A stretch of DNA of 64,000 nt from Pseudomonas gozinkensis (GCF_014863585.1 NZ_CP062253.1:4835001-4899000); one strand, 5' to 3'; shown: positions 17,333 through 26,686, numbered from the stretch's first letter. Numbers and translations: made by a program. Notes: generated by a model not told the origin, from the sequence alone.

Positions 17333-18082
17333 ATGCACAACTCCCAAGCCTCCGTGAACGACGAGCAGAAAGACGACAAGCGCTGGAGCATCCGGGCTCT
17401 GATCGTCGACGATGACGTGCCGATCCGCGAACTGATGATCGACTACCTGGCCCGCTTCAACATTCACGCCAGCGGCGTCACCGACGGTGCGGCGATGCGC
17501 CAGGCGATGCAGGCCGAACATTTCGACGTGGTGGTACTCGACCTGATGCTGCCCGGCGAAGACGGTTTGTCGCTGTGCCGCTGGCTGCGCGCTGAATCGG
17601 ACATCCCGATCCTGATGCTCACCGCCCGCTGCGAACCCACCGACCGGATCATCGGCCTGGAACTGGGCGCCGATGACTATATGGCCAAACCGTTCGAGCC
17701 TCGGGAGCTGGTGGCGCGCATCCAGACGATTCTGCGTCGGGTGCGCGACGACCGCACCGAACAGCGTGCGAACATTCGCTTCGACAACTGGCGCCTGAAC
17801 AGTGTTCTGCGCCAGTTGATCGCCGACGATGGCCTGGTGGTGCCGCTGTCCAACGCCGAATTCCGCCTGCTCTGGGTATTCATCGAACGCCCGCGCCGGG
17901 TGCTCAGCCGCGAACAGTTGCTGGACGCCGCCCGTGGCCGCTCGATCGAAGCCTTCGACCGCAGCATCGACCTGCTGGTCTCGCGCCTGCGGCAAAAACT
18001 CGGCGACGACCCGAAAGCCCCGCAACTGATCAAGACCGTACGCGGTGAAGGCTACCTGTTCGACGCGCGAGACATCGGCTGA
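17333..18082 (+). CDS. OmpR-family response regulator
   Basis: Protein of 249 aa from ATG 17333. Receiver domain: VDDD acidic pair, phospho-acceptor in VVLDLMLPGEDG, Lys in YMAKPFEP. The C-terminal winged helix ends in RGEGYLF. No convincing ribosome site precedes any candidate start; ATG 17267 would add 22 residues. The stop overlaps the ATG of the kinase (TGATG), so the pair is translationally coupled. In the 5' region TTGTGT (17156) and ACACAA (17172) form a spaced inverted repeat that might be an operator. Target genes unknown. Confidence 0.92.
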   Translation: MHNSQASVNDEQKDDKRWSIRALIVDDDVPIRELMIDYLARFNIHASGVTDGAAMRQAMQAEHFDVVVLDLMLPGEDGLSLCRWLRAESDIPILMLTARCEPTDRIIGLELGADDYMAKPFEPRELVARIQTILRRVRDDRTEQRANIRFDNWRLNSVLRQLIADDGLVVPLSNAEFRLLWVFIERPRRVLSREQLLDAARGRSIEAFDRSIDLLVSRLRQKLGDDPKAPQLIKTVRGEGYLFDARDIG

Positions 18083-19131
18083 TGCGGGCGCGCTTCGACA
18101 CGCTGTTCGGCCGCCTGTTCGGCGTGCTGTTGGTGGCGATCGTCCTGGCGCACTTGCTGGCCTTCGCCTGGTTCCGCCTCTACGGCCCACCTCCACCACC
18201 TCCGCCGCCGGAGTTCTCGGAAAACATCGACGGCAGACAGCCGCCACAAGATCCGCGCTACCAGCCACGTCCGCCGCGACCCTGGTTCGGCGGACCGATC
18301 GTGCCTCTGACCTTCCAGTTCATCTCGCTGATCATCGCCGCCTGGTACGGCGCCAAGCTGCTGACCCGGCCGATCCAGCGCCTGAGCGATGCGGCCGAGC
18401 GCCTGAGCGAAGACCTCGACAGCCCGCCGCTGGACGAAAACGGCCCCCGGGAAGCGCGACAGGCCGCCTACACGTTCAACCTGATGCAGCAGCGCATCCG
18501 CGAACAGGTGCAGCAACGGGCGCGGATGCTCGGCGCCGTTTCCCACGACCTGCGCACCCCGCTGTCGCGGCTGAAACTGCGTCTGGAAAACATCAACGAC
18601 GAGAAGCTGCAGGGCCAGATGCGCCAGGATCTGGACGATATGATCGGCATGCTCGACGCCACCCTGACCTACCTGCACGAACAGCGCACCAGCGAGGCCT
18701 TGCAGTTGATGGACGTGCAGGCGCTGGTCGAATCGCTGTGCGAAAACGCCCAGGATCAAGGCGCCGACGTTCAGGTCAGCGGCCACTGCGCGCCGTTGCA
18801 GGTACAACCCATGGCACTGCGCTCGTGCATCAACAACCTGATGGACAACGCCCTGCGCTACGCCGGCCAAGTGCACATCGAACTGCAAGACCAGCGCGAA
18901 CAACTGCTGATCCGCGTCATCGACCACGGCCCGGGCATCGCGGCGGACAAGCGAGAAGCCGTATTCGAACCGTTCTTTCGCCTTGAAGGCTCACGCAACC
19001 GCAACTCCGGCGGCGTCGGCCTGGGCATGACCATCGCCCGGGAAGCTGCACAGCGCCAGGGCGGCCAACTGACCCTGGCAGAAACACCCGGCGGCGGCCT
19101 GACCGCCGTGATCCAGCTGCCTCGCCGCTGA
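18082..19131 (+). CDS. Sensor histidine kinase with proline-rich periplasmic loop
   Basis: Protein of 349 aa. A first span (about 12-33) leads to a short, roughly 40-residue periplasmic loop starting with eight consecutive prolines (P36-P43) and carrying many more (QPPQDPRYQPRPPRPW); a second span covers about 73-92. HAMP follows, then the H-box with H155 (AVSHDLRTPLSR), N-box (NNLMDNALRYA) and G-boxes. The loop is too small for a folded ligand domain, so sensing is probably direct in the membrane or through a partner protein. Coupled to the response regulator at its start. Confidence 0.92.
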   Translation: MRARFDTLFGRLFGVLLVAIVLAHLLAFAWFRLYGPPPPPPPPEFSENIDGRQPPQDPRYQPRPPRPWFGGPIVPLTFQFISLIIAAWYGAKLLTRPIQRLSDAAERLSEDLDSPPLDENGPREARQAAYTFNLMQQRIREQVQQRARMLGAVSHDLRTPLSRLKLRLENINDEKLQGQMRQDLDDMIGMLDATLTYLHEQRTSEALQLMDVQALVESLCENAQDQGADVQVSGHCAPLQVQPMALRSCINNLMDNALRYAGQVHIELQDQREQLLIRVIDHGPGIAADKREAVFEPFFRLEGSRNRNSGGVGLGMTIAREAAQRQGGQLTLAETPGGGLTAVIQLPRR

Positions 19132-19140
19132 GCCCGACTG

Positions 19141-19156
19141 TGTACCGGTCGGTACA
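19141..19156. promoter_or_regulatory. Perfect palindrome upstream of the EF-hand gene
   Basis: TGTACCG - GT - CGGTACA: 7-bp perfect arms, 10 bases after the kinase stop and about 85 before the EF-hand ATG. The form suits a TetR-type operator, but no TetR gene is nearby. Confidence 0.45.
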
Positions 19157-19241
19157 AACCTCACATACCCACGACACCTTGCGCCTTGAGGCTGCATAAG
19201 CCGGTACACCCACCGGTTTTCCAGTCCAAGGAGTGAGCCCG

Positions 19242-20096
19242 ATGATCGGTAGCGTCAGCAACTACACGAGCTATACCAGCACCAGCAGCACCTCCACCCA
19301 GAACGCCCGCAGCCAGCAACTGCAAAAGGAACTGTTCGCCAAGCTCGACAGCAACGGCGACGGCGCGGTGGATCAGGACGAACTGGGCAGCGCCCTGTCG
19401 CAAAAGTCCAACGACGGCCTGCTGGTCAGCCTGAGCAAACAATTCGGCGATCTGGACAGCGACGCCAGCGGCAGCCTCAGCGCCGAAGAAATGACCGCCA
19501 TGGCCCCACCCCCACCGCCCCCAGGCGACCAGGCCCCCAACACCGAACTGGCCGACGCCCTGATCAGCGCCCTGGACGCCGACGGCGACGGCGCCATCAG
19601 CAGCGACGAACTGAGCAATGGCCTGACCAGCGCCGGCAGCACCGCCGACAGCAGTAAAATCTTTTCGGCCCTGGACAAGAACGAAGACGGCGTCGTCAGC
19701 CAGGACGAACTCGCCGCCAGCCTCACCCCACCGCCGCCGCCCCCTCAAGCCTCCAGCGACGAACTGTTCAGCCAGCTCGATGCGGACGGCGACGGCACTG
19801 TTACCGCCACTGAATTGAACAGCGCGCTGCAGACCAGCGGCAGCACCTCCTCGAACAACACCGACACCGCCGCCGCCCTGCTCAAGGTGCTAGACAGCGA
19901 CAGCAGCGGAGGTGTCAGCAGCGACGAACTGAAAGCTGCACTGCATGCAGGTCGCGAACGCCCGGACGATGAACAAACTGCCAGCAATACTCAAACCACC
20001 ACCGAAGCGCTGAACCGCATGATTGCCAATCTGAGCAAGCAGTACTCGCTAGAAAGCACTGCGTCGGTGGGCAAATATTTGAATGTGGCGACTTGA
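19242..20096 (+). CDS. Six-EF-hand calcium-binding protein with polyproline linkers
   Basis: Protein of 284 aa. Six 12-residue EF-hand loops start at D36, D72, D112, D145, D180 and D218, each ending in E (for example DSNGDGAVDQDE, DADGDGAISSDE). They form three pairs separated by PPPPPP tracts at about 89-94 and 163-168. The first 25 residues are almost entirely S/T/Y/N with no signal peptide, the style of non-Sec secreted proteins; relatives have been labelled XopAW-like type III effectors, which I only recall. Start ATG 19242 has AAGGAG 8 bases upstream. It follows a two-component pair on the same strand. Confidence 0.9.
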   Translation: MIGSVSNYTSYTSTSSTSTQNARSQQLQKELFAKLDSNGDGAVDQDELGSALSQKSNDGLLVSLSKQFGDLDSDASGSLSAEEMTAMAPPPPPPGDQAPNTELADALISALDADGDGAISSDELSNGLTSAGSTADSSKIFSALDKNEDGVVSQDELAASLTPPPPPPQASSDELFSQLDADGDGTVTATELNSALQTSGSTSSNNTDTAAALLKVLDSDSSGGVSSDELKAALHAGRERPDDEQTASNTQTTTEALNRMIANLSKQYSLESTASVGKYLNVAT

Positions 20097-20170
20097 GATT
20101 GGATGAGGATTTGAGGGACGACTGAGGTGGCTGGGTGAGTGGTTTGCTTTGACTTAGCGGTGTGTCATCA

Positions 20171-20698
20171 AAGCGCCCTCACCCTAGCCCTCTCCCAGAG
20201 GGAGAGGGAACCGACCGAGGAGTTTGAATGAGGTACGCCGACGTGAGATACCGAGGTGAACTCGGGTTTCAAAGCACATACAACCCCACTCCTGCTTTGG
20301 CTTTGGCTTTGGCTTTCGCTTTGGCTTTGGCCTCCCACCACTCAACACAATGAGCGTTAGCTCGAGTACCGCTTTTGACGTACCGGCCCCGTTGGGAGGC
20401 TGAGTGGAGGGATTTATCCGGGGGTGGGAGCGAAGCGACCGTGCGGCGCAGCCGCATGCATCGAGAGGAGGTGCAGCGAAGCAAACCGTAGGCGATGCCC
20501 CCGGATGAATCCCGGAGCGAAGGAACGCCGAGCCACAGCGAGGCGCCGAACGCAGGGGCCCAGACCTTTGGTTCCTTTGGGGCGTTTGCCAAAGGGACTC
20601 GCCGTAAGGGCGAAACCATAAGCCGCCGTTACCGAAGAAACGGATATGTACACAGTCAACCCAAAACCTGGTCGGCCCAGAGGCCGCCAAGGCAAAGC
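20171..20698. repeat. Large intergenic repeat, copy B (uninterrupted)
   Basis: This is the second copy of the element at 8629-10624. It fills almost the whole 603-base gap after the EF-hand gene. It begins with a CCCTCTCC-CAGA-GGAGAGGG hairpin, has a TTTGGC hexamer tract (20293-20330) where copy A has CTGCACCTG units, then the CACAATGAGCGTTAG block, the TGCGGC-GCA-GCCGCA hairpin and the uninterrupted CCGTAAGGGCG site. It ends against the stop of the minus-strand AI-2E gene, as copy A ends against the chemoreceptor stop. Confidence 0.85.
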
Positions 20699-20699
20699 C

Positions 20700-21740
20700 T
20701 CAAACCCGAGCCTGACTCTTGCTCCAGTCCGTCAACAAACTATAAGCAACAGCCAAAAGCGTAGGCCCGATAAACAACCCGATAAACCCAAACGCAATCA
20801 ACCCGCCAAACACCCCAAGCAACACAATCACCAACGGCAGATTCCCGCCACGGCTGATCAGATACGGCTTGAGCACGTTATCCACGCCACTGATGATGAA
20901 CGTCCCCCAGATCCCGAGAAACACCGCCATCCCATACTCGCCCTTCCAGGCCAGCCACGCCGTAGCCGGAATCCACACCAGCGGCGGCCCCATCGGAATC
21001 AGGCTGAGCAGGAACGTCACGATCCCCAGCACCAGCGCCCCCGGCACCCCGGCAATCAGGAACCCGATCAGCGCCAGCACCGCTTGCGCCGCTGCCGTAC
21101 CGATCACCCCGTTGACCACCCGCTGCACAGTACCGGCCACCAGATCGATGTAGTACCCGGCCCGATCGCCGATCAAACGCTCCAGCAAACTGTGTACGAA
21201 CGCCGCCAGTCGCGGCCCGTCGCGGTAGAAAAAGAACACGAAGACAATGCTCAGGGTCAGCTCGAGAATCCCGCTGCCGATCTGTGCACTGCGTGCAAGC
21301 AACCAGTTGCCGACCTGTCCCAGATAAGGTTTGACCGTCACCATCAGGGCCGCGCCCTGCTGATCGATGCTGTTCCAGATCCCCACCAGCCGTTCGCCAA
21401 CCAACGGTACACCGCCCAGCCAGGTCGGAGCCTCGGGCAGTCCGTCGACCTGCACATCCTTGATGAACGCTGTGGCATCGCGCACATGATCGGCCAGGTT
21501 GAAACCCAGCCACACCAGCGGCCCTGCCACCAGCAACATCCAGCCCATGGTCAGCAGCAGCGCTGCAAGGGATTCCCGCCCATTGAGCCAGCGGGTCAGC
21601 AAACGCATCAGCGGCCAACTGGCGAACGCCAGCACCGCGCCCCAGAACAGCGCCGACCAGAACGGCGCCATCACCCAGAAACTGGCACCAAACAGCACCA
21701 GCAACAGGATCTGCACCAGCAGACGATCATTATTGGGCAT
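20700..21740 (-). CDS. AI-2E family membrane transporter (PerM/YdiK type)
   Basis: Protein of 346 aa with about seven or eight hydrophobic segments, two near the N terminus and a cluster near the C terminus, and the family region FFFYRDGPRL followed by YYIDLVAGTVQRVVNGVIGTAAAQ. Family members are proposed exporters of small molecules or ion antiporters; the AI-2 name does not prove a role in quorum sensing. It is monocistronic. The 3' end abuts a large repeat. Confidence 0.88.
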   Translation of the reverse strand: MPNNDRLLVQILLLVLFGASFWVMAPFWSALFWGAVLAFASWPLMRLLTRWLNGRESLAALLLTMGWMLLVAGPLVWLGFNLADHVRDATAFIKDVQVDGLPEAPTWLGGVPLVGERLVGIWNSIDQQGAALMVTVKPYLGQVGNWLLARSAQIGSGILELTLSIVFVFFFYRDGPRLAAFVHSLLERLIGDRAGYYIDLVAGTVQRVVNGVIGTAAAQAVLALIGFLIAGVPGALVLGIVTFLLSLIPMGPPLVWIPATAWLAWKGEYGMAVFLGIWGTFIISGVDNVLKPYLISRGGNLPLVIVLLGVFGGLIAFGFIGLFIGPTLLAVAYSLLTDWSKSQARV

Positions 21741-21810
21741 GTGAAATCTCGAAAAAAATCAGTCAGGCAAAGAGTAGGCGAACACGCCGAGCGTGTCCGC
21801 CTAAGACACC

Positions 21811-22617
21811 TTATCGCAACAGAACGATGCGCAGACCTTCGCCATCGACGCTACCGGTTTCCATTCGCGCAGCACGCACGCCCTGCCCGATCAGTGCCTG
21901 CCGCCAAGCCTCGGCCTTGGGCCCGGACACCGTCACCCGCAACGTGGTGTCGAGGTTCAGGCCACGGGACAGCAAGCGCAGCCAGGTGTCATCCGGATCG
22001 CCAGCGAGCTTTGGAAAATCCAGCTCGCCAGTGCTTTTCAGTTCCCGCAGCAGCGTGGCCGAGGTCGGCAGCAGCTCACCGAGCGGTGCCTGCGCCTCGA
22101 ACTGTTCGACGTGCAGATAGGCTTTGCGATTACCGCGGGTGATGCTGTACAGCGCCACCAGCGTGTTGTCGCGCGGGGCCGCGAGCCTCAGCAGCAGATA
22201 GGCCTGCTGCTCGTCGGCACCGTACAGCTTGGCGTTGCCGAACACCTCGTTGGCCCACAGGCTGCTCTCGCCGCAATCCCGGGCCTGGCACCAGAACAAC
22301 AACTGGGCGTCCTGCTTTTGCAGGGCTTCGCGAGCAAGGGTGAAAGCTTCTGTAGCGGAATGTTCCGGCGGCAATTCGTAGGTCACCGAGGTGGTTTGCC
22401 CCCGGGCGCTGACCTGGCCGTCGAAACGCAACTGGCCGCTGATCTTGCGGATCGAGCCGAGCGGGTAGATCCGCTCCAGCTCCACGGCGGGGCGATAGTC
22501 GACGATCTGCGCATCGGCCAGACGCGGCACGATCGGCAGATCCTGACTGCCCGGCAGGTTGGCAGCGAATAGAAAGGGACTGAAACAGCACAGCGCCAGC
22601 AGACTGATAGATCGCAT
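21811..22617 (-). CDS. Exported protein of DUF4892 type
   Basis: Protein of 268 aa with a clear signal peptide (MRSISLLALCCFSPFLFA, cut near residue 18). The rest has two halves, one with two cysteines in CQARDCGE. It resembles a Pseudomonas periplasmic family I know as DUF4892. The start may be ATG 22617 or ATG 22629; neither has a strong ribosome site. Function unknown. It lies downstream of the hydrolase genes with a 127-base gap, so co-transcription is possible. Confidence 0.75.
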   Translation of the reverse strand: MRSISLLALCCFSPFLFAANLPGSQDLPIVPRLADAQIVDYRPAVELERIYPLGSIRKISGQLRFDGQVSARGQTTSVTYELPPEHSATEAFTLAREALQKQDAQLLFWCQARDCGESSLWANEVFGNAKLYGADEQQAYLLLRLAAPRDNTLVALYSITRGNRKAYLHVEQFEAQAPLGELLPTSATLLRELKSTGELDFPKLAGDPDDTWLRLLSRGLNLDTTLRVTVSGPKAEAWRQALIGQGVRAARMETGSVDGEGLRIVLLR

Positions 22618-22744
22618 GGACAGGCTCATCGCAGGGGCATGGCCTGGGTGCCTTGAGGGCAGTTCGAAGTCGCAGCGGTGTAGAAATCCATCTTGGTTGT
22701 CTCCCATTTCAACCTGCCCAGCCTCGACAGTTGCCGGGAGCAAG

Positions 22745-23599
22745 TCAAGGAATGGCGAAGAACCGATTGAAACAGTCTGCTACAAGGTCGGCCCCGGCCT
22801 CATCGTTCAGGTGCAGATGGTGCCCGCCCGGCAGCTGTTCCCGGTCGAAGGGTAGACGTTCCAGCAGCTCGGGATGTTTGGCCAGCATGCCATCGGCGGC
22901 GACCACCAGTTGCGCGGGGCAGGCAATACGCTGCACGAACGCCATCGCCTGTTCCTGGGTCAGACGCAGCGGCGACGGCAAGGTCAGGCGGTTGTCGGTA
23001 CGCCAGGTGTAACCACCGGGCACCGGCATCAACCCACGCTGTGCCAGCAGTTCCGCAGCTTCACGACTGACCGCCACCAGCCCTTTCATCCGCGCCTCGA
23101 TCGCCCGGTCGAGGGTGTTGTAGACCGGTTTGCGCTTTTCCCGAAGATCGAGCTGCGCCTGTAAGGCCATGCCCATACGCTCGGCGGCATTTTCGCCTTT
23201 ATCGGTAGGAGGAATTACCCCGTCGATCAACGCCAGATGGGTGATGCGTTCGGGCAACGATCCCGCGAGCACCAGCGAAACAATGGCGCCCATGGAATGC
23301 CCGAGCAGGCCGAAACGTTTCCAGCCCAGTTGCTCGGCGACCTGCAGCACGTCATGGGCGTAATCCCACAGTGCGTAACCGGCGCCGTTCGGACGGTGCC
23401 CGGAATGCCCGTGACCGGCCATGTCCAGCGCCACGATGCGCAAGCCTTTGAGCTTCGGCGCCAGACGCGCGAAGCTGTTGGCGTTGTCCAGCCAGCCGTG
23501 CAGGGCGATCACCGGCAACCCGTCTTCCGGGCCGAACAGGTGCGCCGCCAGTTCGATATGCGGCAGGCTCAGGCGCACTTCTTCGACGCCGGGGTTCAT
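22745..23599 (-). CDS. Alpha/beta hydrolase (second of a pair)
   Basis: Protein of 284 aa. HGWLDNANSF supplies the oxyanion-hole region, GHSMG the nucleophile elbow, and the catalytic His lies in GGHHLHL near the C terminus. The ATG at 23599 overlaps the stop of the upstream hydrolase (ATGA, 23596-23599), so translation is coupled. The substrate is unknown; the neighbouring acyl-CoA ligase and thioesterase suggest lipid or ester turnover. Confidence 0.9.
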   Translation of the reverse strand: MNPGVEEVRLSLPHIELAAHLFGPEDGLPVIALHGWLDNANSFARLAPKLKGLRIVALDMAGHGHSGHRPNGAGYALWDYAHDVLQVAEQLGWKRFGLLGHSMGAIVSLVLAGSLPERITHLALIDGVIPPTDKGENAAERMGMALQAQLDLREKRKPVYNTLDRAIEARMKGLVAVSREAAELLAQRGLMPVPGGYTWRTDNRLTLPSPLRLTQEQAMAFVQRIACPAQLVVAADGMLAKHPELLERLPFDREQLPGGHHLHLNDEAGADLVADCFNRFFAIP

Positions 23600-24402
23600 G
23601 CGCAATCCTTGTCTTGCCGGTGCTGCCAGCGATTGAACAGGTTTTTCAGCAGCAGCGCAGTGTCCTGCGGGCGCTCAAGCGGAAACATGTGCCCGCCAGG
23701 CACGGTCAGCGACTCGCCCTGAGGCAGGCGCCCGACAAAACGGGTGTGATGGTTCATCACCACGCGGCTTTTGTGCCCGCGCACCACCGCCAGCGGCACT
23801 TTCAATTGCCGGGTATGCGCAGGACTGGTGTGCGGCACGCCGCGATAGATGCTGATCTCGGTCGCCGGATCGAAGCGCAGGCGCAACTTGCCGCCGACCT
23901 TGTGCAGACCGTGTTGCAGGTAGGCATCGAAACATTCCGGATCAAAGCTGCGGAACAGGGTTTTGCCGGCGAAATAACCACGGGCGCTGTCCAGATCGGC
24001 AAACTCTTCACGCCGCCCCAGCGTGCGGCCGGCCGGGGTCAGTTTGTCGATGAAACCAAAACGCTTGGCAGCGCGGATCACCCATTGATCGGTGCGGGTC
24101 AGCACCGGCGAGTCGAGCATCACCACCCCTCGATACAACTCAGGGCAACGCAATGCGGCGTGCAAATGCAGCATGCCGCCGAAGGAGTGGCCAACGCCCC
24201 ACACCGGTTCATCTTGCTGTTGAAGATGATGGATGAGTTCATCGACCAGGTGGTACCAGTTGTCACCCGCCGGGAAACGCGGGTCATGGGCATGTTGTTC
24301 CAGATGCGCGACCCGGTACTCGGGCGCCAGCGCCGCGAACAGTTTGCCGTAGGTGCCCGAAGGGAAACCATTGGCGTGGGCGAAGAAGATCGGTTGCGAC
24401 AT
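23596..24402 (-). CDS. Alpha/beta hydrolase (first of a pair)
   Basis: Protein of 268 aa. HANGFPSGTY forms the HG-x-P-like oxyanion region, VGHSFGG the nucleophile elbow, and GGHMFPLERP carries the catalytic His. It is only distantly similar to the next hydrolase, so the two are neighbours rather than a recent duplication. Start ATG 24402 (MSQPIFF) chosen over an upstream extension. By gene order it corresponds to the hydrolases PA1621/PA1622 of P. aeruginosa, from memory. Confidence 0.88.
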   Translation of the reverse strand: MSQPIFFAHANGFPSGTYGKLFAALAPEYRVAHLEQHAHDPRFPAGDNWYHLVDELIHHLQQQDEPVWGVGHSFGGMLHLHAALRCPELYRGVVMLDSPVLTRTDQWVIRAAKRFGFIDKLTPAGRTLGRREEFADLDSARGYFAGKTLFRSFDPECFDAYLQHGLHKVGGKLRLRFDPATEISIYRGVPHTSPAHTRQLKVPLAVVRGHKSRVVMNHHTRFVGRLPQGESLTVPGGHMFPLERPQDTALLLKNLFNRWQHRQDKDCA

Positions 24403-24520
24403 ACCGGCAAATCCATGAGCGGAAAACAGGCGTTGATTGTCCGTAAGACCGCGTCCCACAGCAATGACCGTAACTGCCAGGAATGATGACAGTCCGGTCA
24501 GGGCTATGACGCCTGCGCCA

Positions 24521-24964
24521 TCAACGCGCCGGCGGTTGTTCTCCCAGCGGCACCACCGCCATGGTCAGGCGCGACACACAACTGGCCTTGCCTTCATCGC
24601 TGGTGAGGCGGATGTCCCAGACGTGGGTGGTGCGGCCGATGTGAATCGGTTTGGCCACCGCCGTCACCCGTCCGCTGCGCAGGCCGCGCAGATGGTTGGC
24701 GTTGATTTCCAGGCCCACGCAATAGAACTTGCTGGCGTCGATGCACAGGTAACTGGCCATCGAGCCGACAGTCTCGGCCAGCACCACCGATGCGCCGCCG
24801 TGCAACAGGCCGTAAGGCTGATGGGTGCGATGATCGATGACCATGCTGGCCGTCAGCGATTCCTCGTCAAAGGACTCGAAGCGGATGTCCAGCACTTCGC
24901 CGATGGTGTTTTTCTGGATTGCGTTCAACTGCTCGATGTTCGGAGTGGTGCGCCACAAGGTCAT
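24521..24964 (-). CDS. PaaI/YdiI-type hotdog-fold acyl-CoA thioesterase
   Basis: Protein of 147 aa. The hotdog signature is clear: QPYGLLHGGASVVLAETVGS (50-69) with the HGG turn and catalytic Glu, then GLEINANHLR and G-x-A-KPIHIGRTTHVWDI. It hydrolyses acyl- or aroyl-CoA thioesters. The 31-base gap to the acyl-CoA ligase upstream suggests one operon with opposing chemistry. Confidence 0.92.
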   Translation of the reverse strand: MTLWRTTPNIEQLNAIQKNTIGEVLDIRFESFDEESLTASMVIDHRTHQPYGLLHGGASVVLAETVGSMASYLCIDASKFYCVGLEINANHLRGLRSGRVTAVAKPIHIGRTTHVWDIRLTSDEGKASCVSRLTMAVVPLGEQPPAR

Positions 24965-24995
24965 CGCAGGCTTCCTTTGTTGTTTTGATCGACGC

Positions 24996-26651
24996 TCAAT
25001 CCTGCCACAGCACCGCCTCGCTGCGCTCGCTCCATTCTTCGAAACGTGCCCCGTAGGTGTCTTCGATGATGTTGCGTTTGATTTTCAGGGTCGGCGTGAG
25101 AAACCCGTTCTCCACCGCCCAGCTGTCCTTGACCACCACCAGCCGGCGCAGGCGCTCGTGCTTGTCGAGCACGGCGTTGACCTCCTCCAGCAGTTTTTCC
25201 AGGCTCGAATGCAGCGGCGCGCGGGCCTCTTCCCGGCCCATGGCCGAGAGCACACACAACCCCAGCGGCGCGCTCAGGCCATCGCCGACCACGCAGACCT
25301 GTTCGATCCGCGAGTGCACCGCCAGCCGATTTTCGATCGGCGCCGGGGCGACGTACTTGCCCTTGCTGGTCTTGAAAATTTCCTTGAGCCGCCCGGTCAG
25401 GCGCAAACGTCCTTCGGCGTCCTGCTCGCCCTTGTCGCCGGTGCGCAGGAAGCCATCTTCCGTGAGGGTTTCGGCGGTTTTCTGCGGCTCCTTGAAATAG
25501 CCGAGCATGTTCGCCTGACTGCGCACCTGCACTTCGCCGGACTCATCGATGCGCACTTCAACATCAGGACACGGCCGGCCGATCCAGCCTTCCTTGTATT
25601 GCCCCGGCAGGCAGATGTGCGAATAACCGCAGCTTTCGGTCATGCCGTAGACCTCCAGCACGTCGAGCCCGAGTTTCTGGTACCAGCGCAACAAGGTCAG
25701 CGGCACCGGCGCCGCACCGGACAAAGCCACGCGCAAGGCATCCAGCCCCAACCCCGCCAACACCTTGTGGCCGATCCGTTTGCCGATAAAGGGCAGGCCG
25801 AGCAGGAAATCCAGGCGTTTCGCCGGGATCTTGCTGTAGACGCCCATCTGGAACTTGGTCCAGATCCTTGGCACACCGAACATCGCCGTGGGCCGCGCCC
25901 GCTTGAGATCGGTGAGGAAGGTATCGAGGCTCTCGGCGAAAAACACCGTCTGCCCGGTATAGATCGACGCCAGTTCGACGAACATCCGCTCAGCGACATG
26001 ACACAGCGGCAGATACGAAAGCAGCCGGTCGTTCTCATTGAGACCAAACAGCTGCGTACCGCGCGTTGTAGCGAACCCGAGATTGGCGAAACTGTGCATC
26101 ACGCCCTTGGGCAGGCCGGTGGTGCCGGAGGTATAGATGATGGTCGCCAGTTGCTCGGCGGCGGGACGCGGATCGTCCTGGATCGGCGAGCTGCGCTGCA
26201 CGTCATCCCAGTTGAAATCGAACGTGCCCGGTGGATGCAGCGGCAGGCTGACGGTGGTCAGGCCCTCCGGCACGCCTGGCGACATACCCGGCCAGTCATC
26301 GAGCTTGCCGATGAACGCCAGTACGCTCTCCGAGTGGGTCAGCACCTGATTCACCGATTCGGCGGTGAGGTTCGGATAGAGCGGCACCGAGACATGCCCG
26401 GCCATCCAGATCGCCAGATCGGCGATGATCCAGTGCGCGCAGTTTTTCGAGATCAGGGCGATGTGGCTGCCTTGCGGCAATTCCCGGGAGCGCAACCAGT
26501 GCGCAGCGCAGCGGGCCTGATGGCCGACGTCGGCCCAGGTCAGGGTTTCGACCTGCCCGCCACCGATCGGCTGCACCAGAAAACGCTGACGCGGGTGCCG
26601 GGCCTCGCGTTCGTAAAACACGTCCAGCGGCAAACGGAAGGCGGAAGACAT
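24996..26651 (-). CDS. AMP-binding long-chain fatty acid-CoA ligase
   Basis: Protein of 551 aa. Adenylation motifs: YTSGTTGLPKG (P-loop, about 190), YGMTESCG (A5), RTGDKGEQDAEGRLRLTGRLKEIFKTSKGKYVAP (A7-A8; landmarks only) and a C-terminal LTPTLKIKR with the catalytic Lys. The KEIFKTSKGKYV variant is typical of long-chain FACS relatives. ATG 26651 is preceded by AGGAG at 8 bases. It is the first gene after a 30-bp palindromic operator, so is probably repressed by a TetR-type regulator encoded elsewhere. Confidence 0.93.
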   Translation of the reverse strand: MSSAFRLPLDVFYEREARHPRQRFLVQPIGGGQVETLTWADVGHQARCAAHWLRSRELPQGSHIALISKNCAHWIIADLAIWMAGHVSVPLYPNLTAESVNQVLTHSESVLAFIGKLDDWPGMSPGVPEGLTTVSLPLHPPGTFDFNWDDVQRSSPIQDDPRPAAEQLATIIYTSGTTGLPKGVMHSFANLGFATTRGTQLFGLNENDRLLSYLPLCHVAERMFVELASIYTGQTVFFAESLDTFLTDLKRARPTAMFGVPRIWTKFQMGVYSKIPAKRLDFLLGLPFIGKRIGHKVLAGLGLDALRVALSGAAPVPLTLLRWYQKLGLDVLEVYGMTESCGYSHICLPGQYKEGWIGRPCPDVEVRIDESGEVQVRSQANMLGYFKEPQKTAETLTEDGFLRTGDKGEQDAEGRLRLTGRLKEIFKTSKGKYVAPAPIENRLAVHSRIEQVCVVGDGLSAPLGLCVLSAMGREEARAPLHSSLEKLLEEVNAVLDKHERLRRLVVVKDSWAVENGFLTPTLKIKRNIIEDTYGARFEEWSERSEAVLWQD

Positions 26652-26686
26652 TCGACTCGCTCCTGTTTTTTGGTCTGGAGCAAGCG

